Assembly (NCBI GenBank): GCA_016295895.1 | Contig: JAEDKI010000116.1 | Coordinates: 1-6,616 of the forward strand | DNA length: 6,616 nucleotides | Direction: 5' to 3' | Source of the DNA: Clostridiaceae bacterium | GTDB lineage: Bacteria > Bacillota > Clostridia > Oscillospirales > Acutalibacteraceae | Shown: one piece after another, positions 5,412-6,616 of the stretch | Layout: each line of letters opens with the position of its first letter | Position numbering within the stretch: the stretch's first letter is position 1 | The notes under the pieces: generated by a model | Told to the model about the DNA's origin: nothing | Databases searched by the model: none | The model's input: only the letters and a program-made list of their open reading frames with translations | Program-made: the position numbers and the translations under genes

Positions 5412-5429
5412 ATAAACGGTCTTGTTTAT
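5412..5429. promoter_or_regulatory. Candidate TetR-family operator (palindrome over the -35)
   Basis: ATAAAC (5412-5417) and GTTTAT (5424-5429) form a perfect inverted repeat separated by 6 bp. The right arm overlaps the -35 hexamer (5422-5427) of the promoter for the TetR-family gene. A further GTTT (5407-5410) pairs with the AAAC of the left arm, giving a second, shorter palindrome, GTTT-GAT-AAAC. Position and symmetry fit an autorepressor site; binding is inferred, and the AT-rich context raises the chance of coincidence. Confidence 0.45.
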
Positions 5430-5450
5430 TTTGATATATTATGTTATAAT
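5422..5450 (+). promoter_or_regulatory. Sigma-A promoter of the TetR-family gene
   Basis: -35 TTGTTT (5422-5427), 17-bp spacer, -10 TATAAT (5445-5450) preceded by TG at 5442-5443 (extended -10). The start is expected near 5457, giving a leader of about 70 nt. This is the best sigma-A match in the window. Confidence 0.82.
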
Positions 5451-5527
5451 ATGGTCGAAAACTGTTAAAAGCAGTATTTTTTCACGGTATAAAATGGGAC
5501 AAAAATAAAATAATATCGGAGGGACAT

Positions 5528-6115
5528 ATGCAAAAGGATACAAAAAAGCTGATATTTGACACCTTTATTGAACAGCTTGAAAAGAAGCCGTTCGATAAAA
5601 TCACGGTCAAGGATATTGTTGAATCCTGCGAAATCAACCGAAACACTTTTTACTATTACTACAGCGATATTTATGACCTCCTCGAAGAAGTTTTCACAAA
5701 AGAGCTGAAGGTCATTACCGAACAGCACAAAAACGGCGGTTCATGGCTTGAAGCCTTCATCAAGGTTGCCAACACCGCCTACAGACATAAAAAAATCATC
5801 AACAACATCTGTTCTTCACGAAGCTATGATTATTTTGAGAGCTATATGTATAAGTCGTGCAAGCACATTATGATTGATTTCGTTCAGCACACATCAAGCG
5901 GAATGGCAGTTCCGGATGAAGATGTTGAATTTATCGCTTCATTTTATGAATATGCATTTTTCGGAATAATCTCCGAATGGTTCAGAACGGGAATGCGTGA
6001 AGATCCGCTCGAGCTTGCAAGCCAGTTTTGGCTTGTTGCCGATAACATAAGATTTTCATTGCGCCGAAGTGAGAAAAGGGCGAAAAGCAGACTTGAAAAC
6101 GGAAATACTATTTGA
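5528..6115 (+). CDS. TetR/AcrR-family transcriptional regulator
   Basis: A 195-aa DNA-binding regulator of typical TetR size. The N-terminal domain (residues 5-55) carries the helix-turn-helix at about 25-45: ITVKDIVESCEINRNTFYYY, followed by YSDIYDLLEEVF. This is the usual TetR signature and resembles the DhaS-like subgroup with an Asn-Arg-x-Thr-Phe-Tyr-Tyr recognition helix. Residues 70-180 form the all-helical ligand/dimer domain, rich in aromatic residues, with the family-typical YEYAFFGIISEWFRTGM near 138-154. GGAGGG (5518-5523) is 4 nt before the ATG. Its promoter carries a palindrome that may be its own operator. The 3' end overlaps a pseudouridine synthase gene by 23 bp. The ligand is unknown, and no transporter or enzyme typical of TetR targets is visible in the window. 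Confidence 0.93.
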   Translation: MQKDTKKLIFDTFIEQLEKKPFDKITVKDIVESCEINRNTFYYYYSDIYDLLEEVFTKELKVITEQHKNGGSWLEAFIKVANTAYRHKKIINNICSSRSYDYFESYMYKSCKHIMIDFVQHTSSGMAVPDEDVEFIASFYEYAFFGIISEWFRTGMREDPLELASQFWLVADNIRFSLRRSEKRAKSRLENGNTI

Positions 6116-6616
6116 GGATGCGGCTGTTGCCGTGTGCCTGAAGCCTGCGGGCGTTGTCAGCCAGAGCACGGCGGGCGGCGAAGATATGATTGCGATTCTC
6201 AACGGGCATTTTGCCGAAAACGGCGAGAAAGCGCAGGCATATCCCGTTCACAGACTTGACAGAGAAACGGCGGGTATTATGGTTTATGCCAAAAACCGGC
6301 AGGCGGCTGCGGCTCTTTCAAAGCAGGCAGAGCAGAACGAAATCAGGAAGCGTTATTACGCCGTTGTTCACGGCTCTCCGAGCGAAAAAAGCGGAGTGCT
6401 CAGGGACTTGCTGTTCCGTGATAAGCAGAAAAATAAGACCTATGTTGTGAAGCGTATGCGAAAGGGCGTCCGAGAGGCTTCGCTTGAGTATGAGGTAAAA
6501 GAAGAAAGCGGCGGACTTTCGCTGATTGATGTTTTGCTTCATACGGGAAGAACTCATCAGATAAGAGTTCAGTTTGCAAGCCGCAAAATGCCGCTTTTCG
6601 GCGACGGGAAATACGG
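6093..6616 (+). CDS. RluA-family RNA pseudouridine synthase, 3' end outside window
   Basis: Converts specific uridines in rRNA or tRNA to pseudouridine. 174 complete codons are visible and the frame stays open to the window edge. The catalytic motif HRLDRETAG is at residues 53-61, with D56 the catalytic Asp. RKRYYAVVHG is at 85-94, RTHQIRVQF at 153-161 and FGDGKYG at 169-175 (last residue incomplete), all in the order of the RluA/RluC/RluD group. The protein begins directly with the catalytic domain (EILFEDAAVAVCLKPAGVVSQ is the usual opening strand), so it has no S4 domain. The TTG at 6093 is the likeliest start: it places the opening strand correctly and has AAAAGGG (6074-6080) 12 nt upstream. 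An in-frame GTG at 6069 would add eight residues but has no ribosome site. Target base unknown. Confidence 0.9.
   Translation, partial: MKTEILFEDAAVAVCLKPAGVVSQSTAGGEDMIAILNGHFAENGEKAQAYPVHRLDRETAGIMVYAKNRQAAAALSKQAEQNEIRKRYYAVVHGSPSEKSGVLRDLLFRDKQKNKTYVVKRMRKGVREASLEYEVKEESGGLSLIDVLLHTGRTHQIRVQFASRKMPLFGDGKY

Noticed and set aside
6190..6450. An 86-codon + strand frame near the window end
   Set aside because: It is an alternative frame of the pseudouridine synthase, whose HRLDRETAG and RTHQIRVQF motifs identify the real frame.

Overview
The window looks like a chromosomal segment from a low-to-mid GC Gram-positive anaerobe of class Clostridia, probably an Oscillospirales/Ruminococcaceae-type gut bacterium. 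The evidence is strong AGGAGG-type ribosome sites, sigma-A promoters with TATAAT-like -10 boxes, a two-ACT-domain lysC with an in-frame internal start, a TIGR03905-type TSCPD protein, a DUF4830-like protein, and small acidic/hydrophobic proteins of a kind I associate with clostridial genomes. This placement is inferred from gene content; there is no rRNA gene. I see no insertion sequence, phage gene, CRISPR array, tRNA or riboswitch.

Region 1 (1-2676, + strand) is an amino-acid operon. An extended -10 promoter and short leader lead to hom (homoserine dehydrogenase with ACT domain) and, 30 bp later, lysC (aspartate kinase). The two enzymes catalyse the first and third steps of the aspartate pathway toward Thr/Met/Lys. 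Codon 246 of lysC is an ATG preceded by a near-perfect Shine-Dalgarno, which predicts a separately translated regulatory (beta) subunit. A hairpin between lysC and the convergent gene is placed to terminate both strands.

Region 2 (2678-4208, - strand) reads right to left. It starts with a tight cassette of three small proteins of unknown function: 75 aa, 121 aa, and a 51-aa hydrophobic-tailed ORF short enough to be missed by standard calling. A consensus promoter follows, then a two-gene unit encoding a small four-cysteine TSCPD protein and, by an 8-bp overlap, a four-helix membrane protein.

Region 3 (4199-5377, + strand) starts with a consensus promoter whose -35 box lies inside the first codons of the divergent small-protein cassette. 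It drives a YfcE/MJ0936-type metallophosphoesterase and a membrane-anchored DUF4830-like protein, and ends at a strong TTCG-loop terminator.

Region 4 (5378-6616, + strand) has a near-consensus sigma-A promoter overlapped by a palindrome (candidate autoregulatory operator), then a TetR-family regulator. Overlapping its end by 23 bp is an RluA-family pseudouridine synthase that runs off the window.

Most of the window is ordinary core genome. The items most worth a second look are the three-small-gene cassette including the 51-aa ORF, the internal lysC start, and the TetR palindrome.
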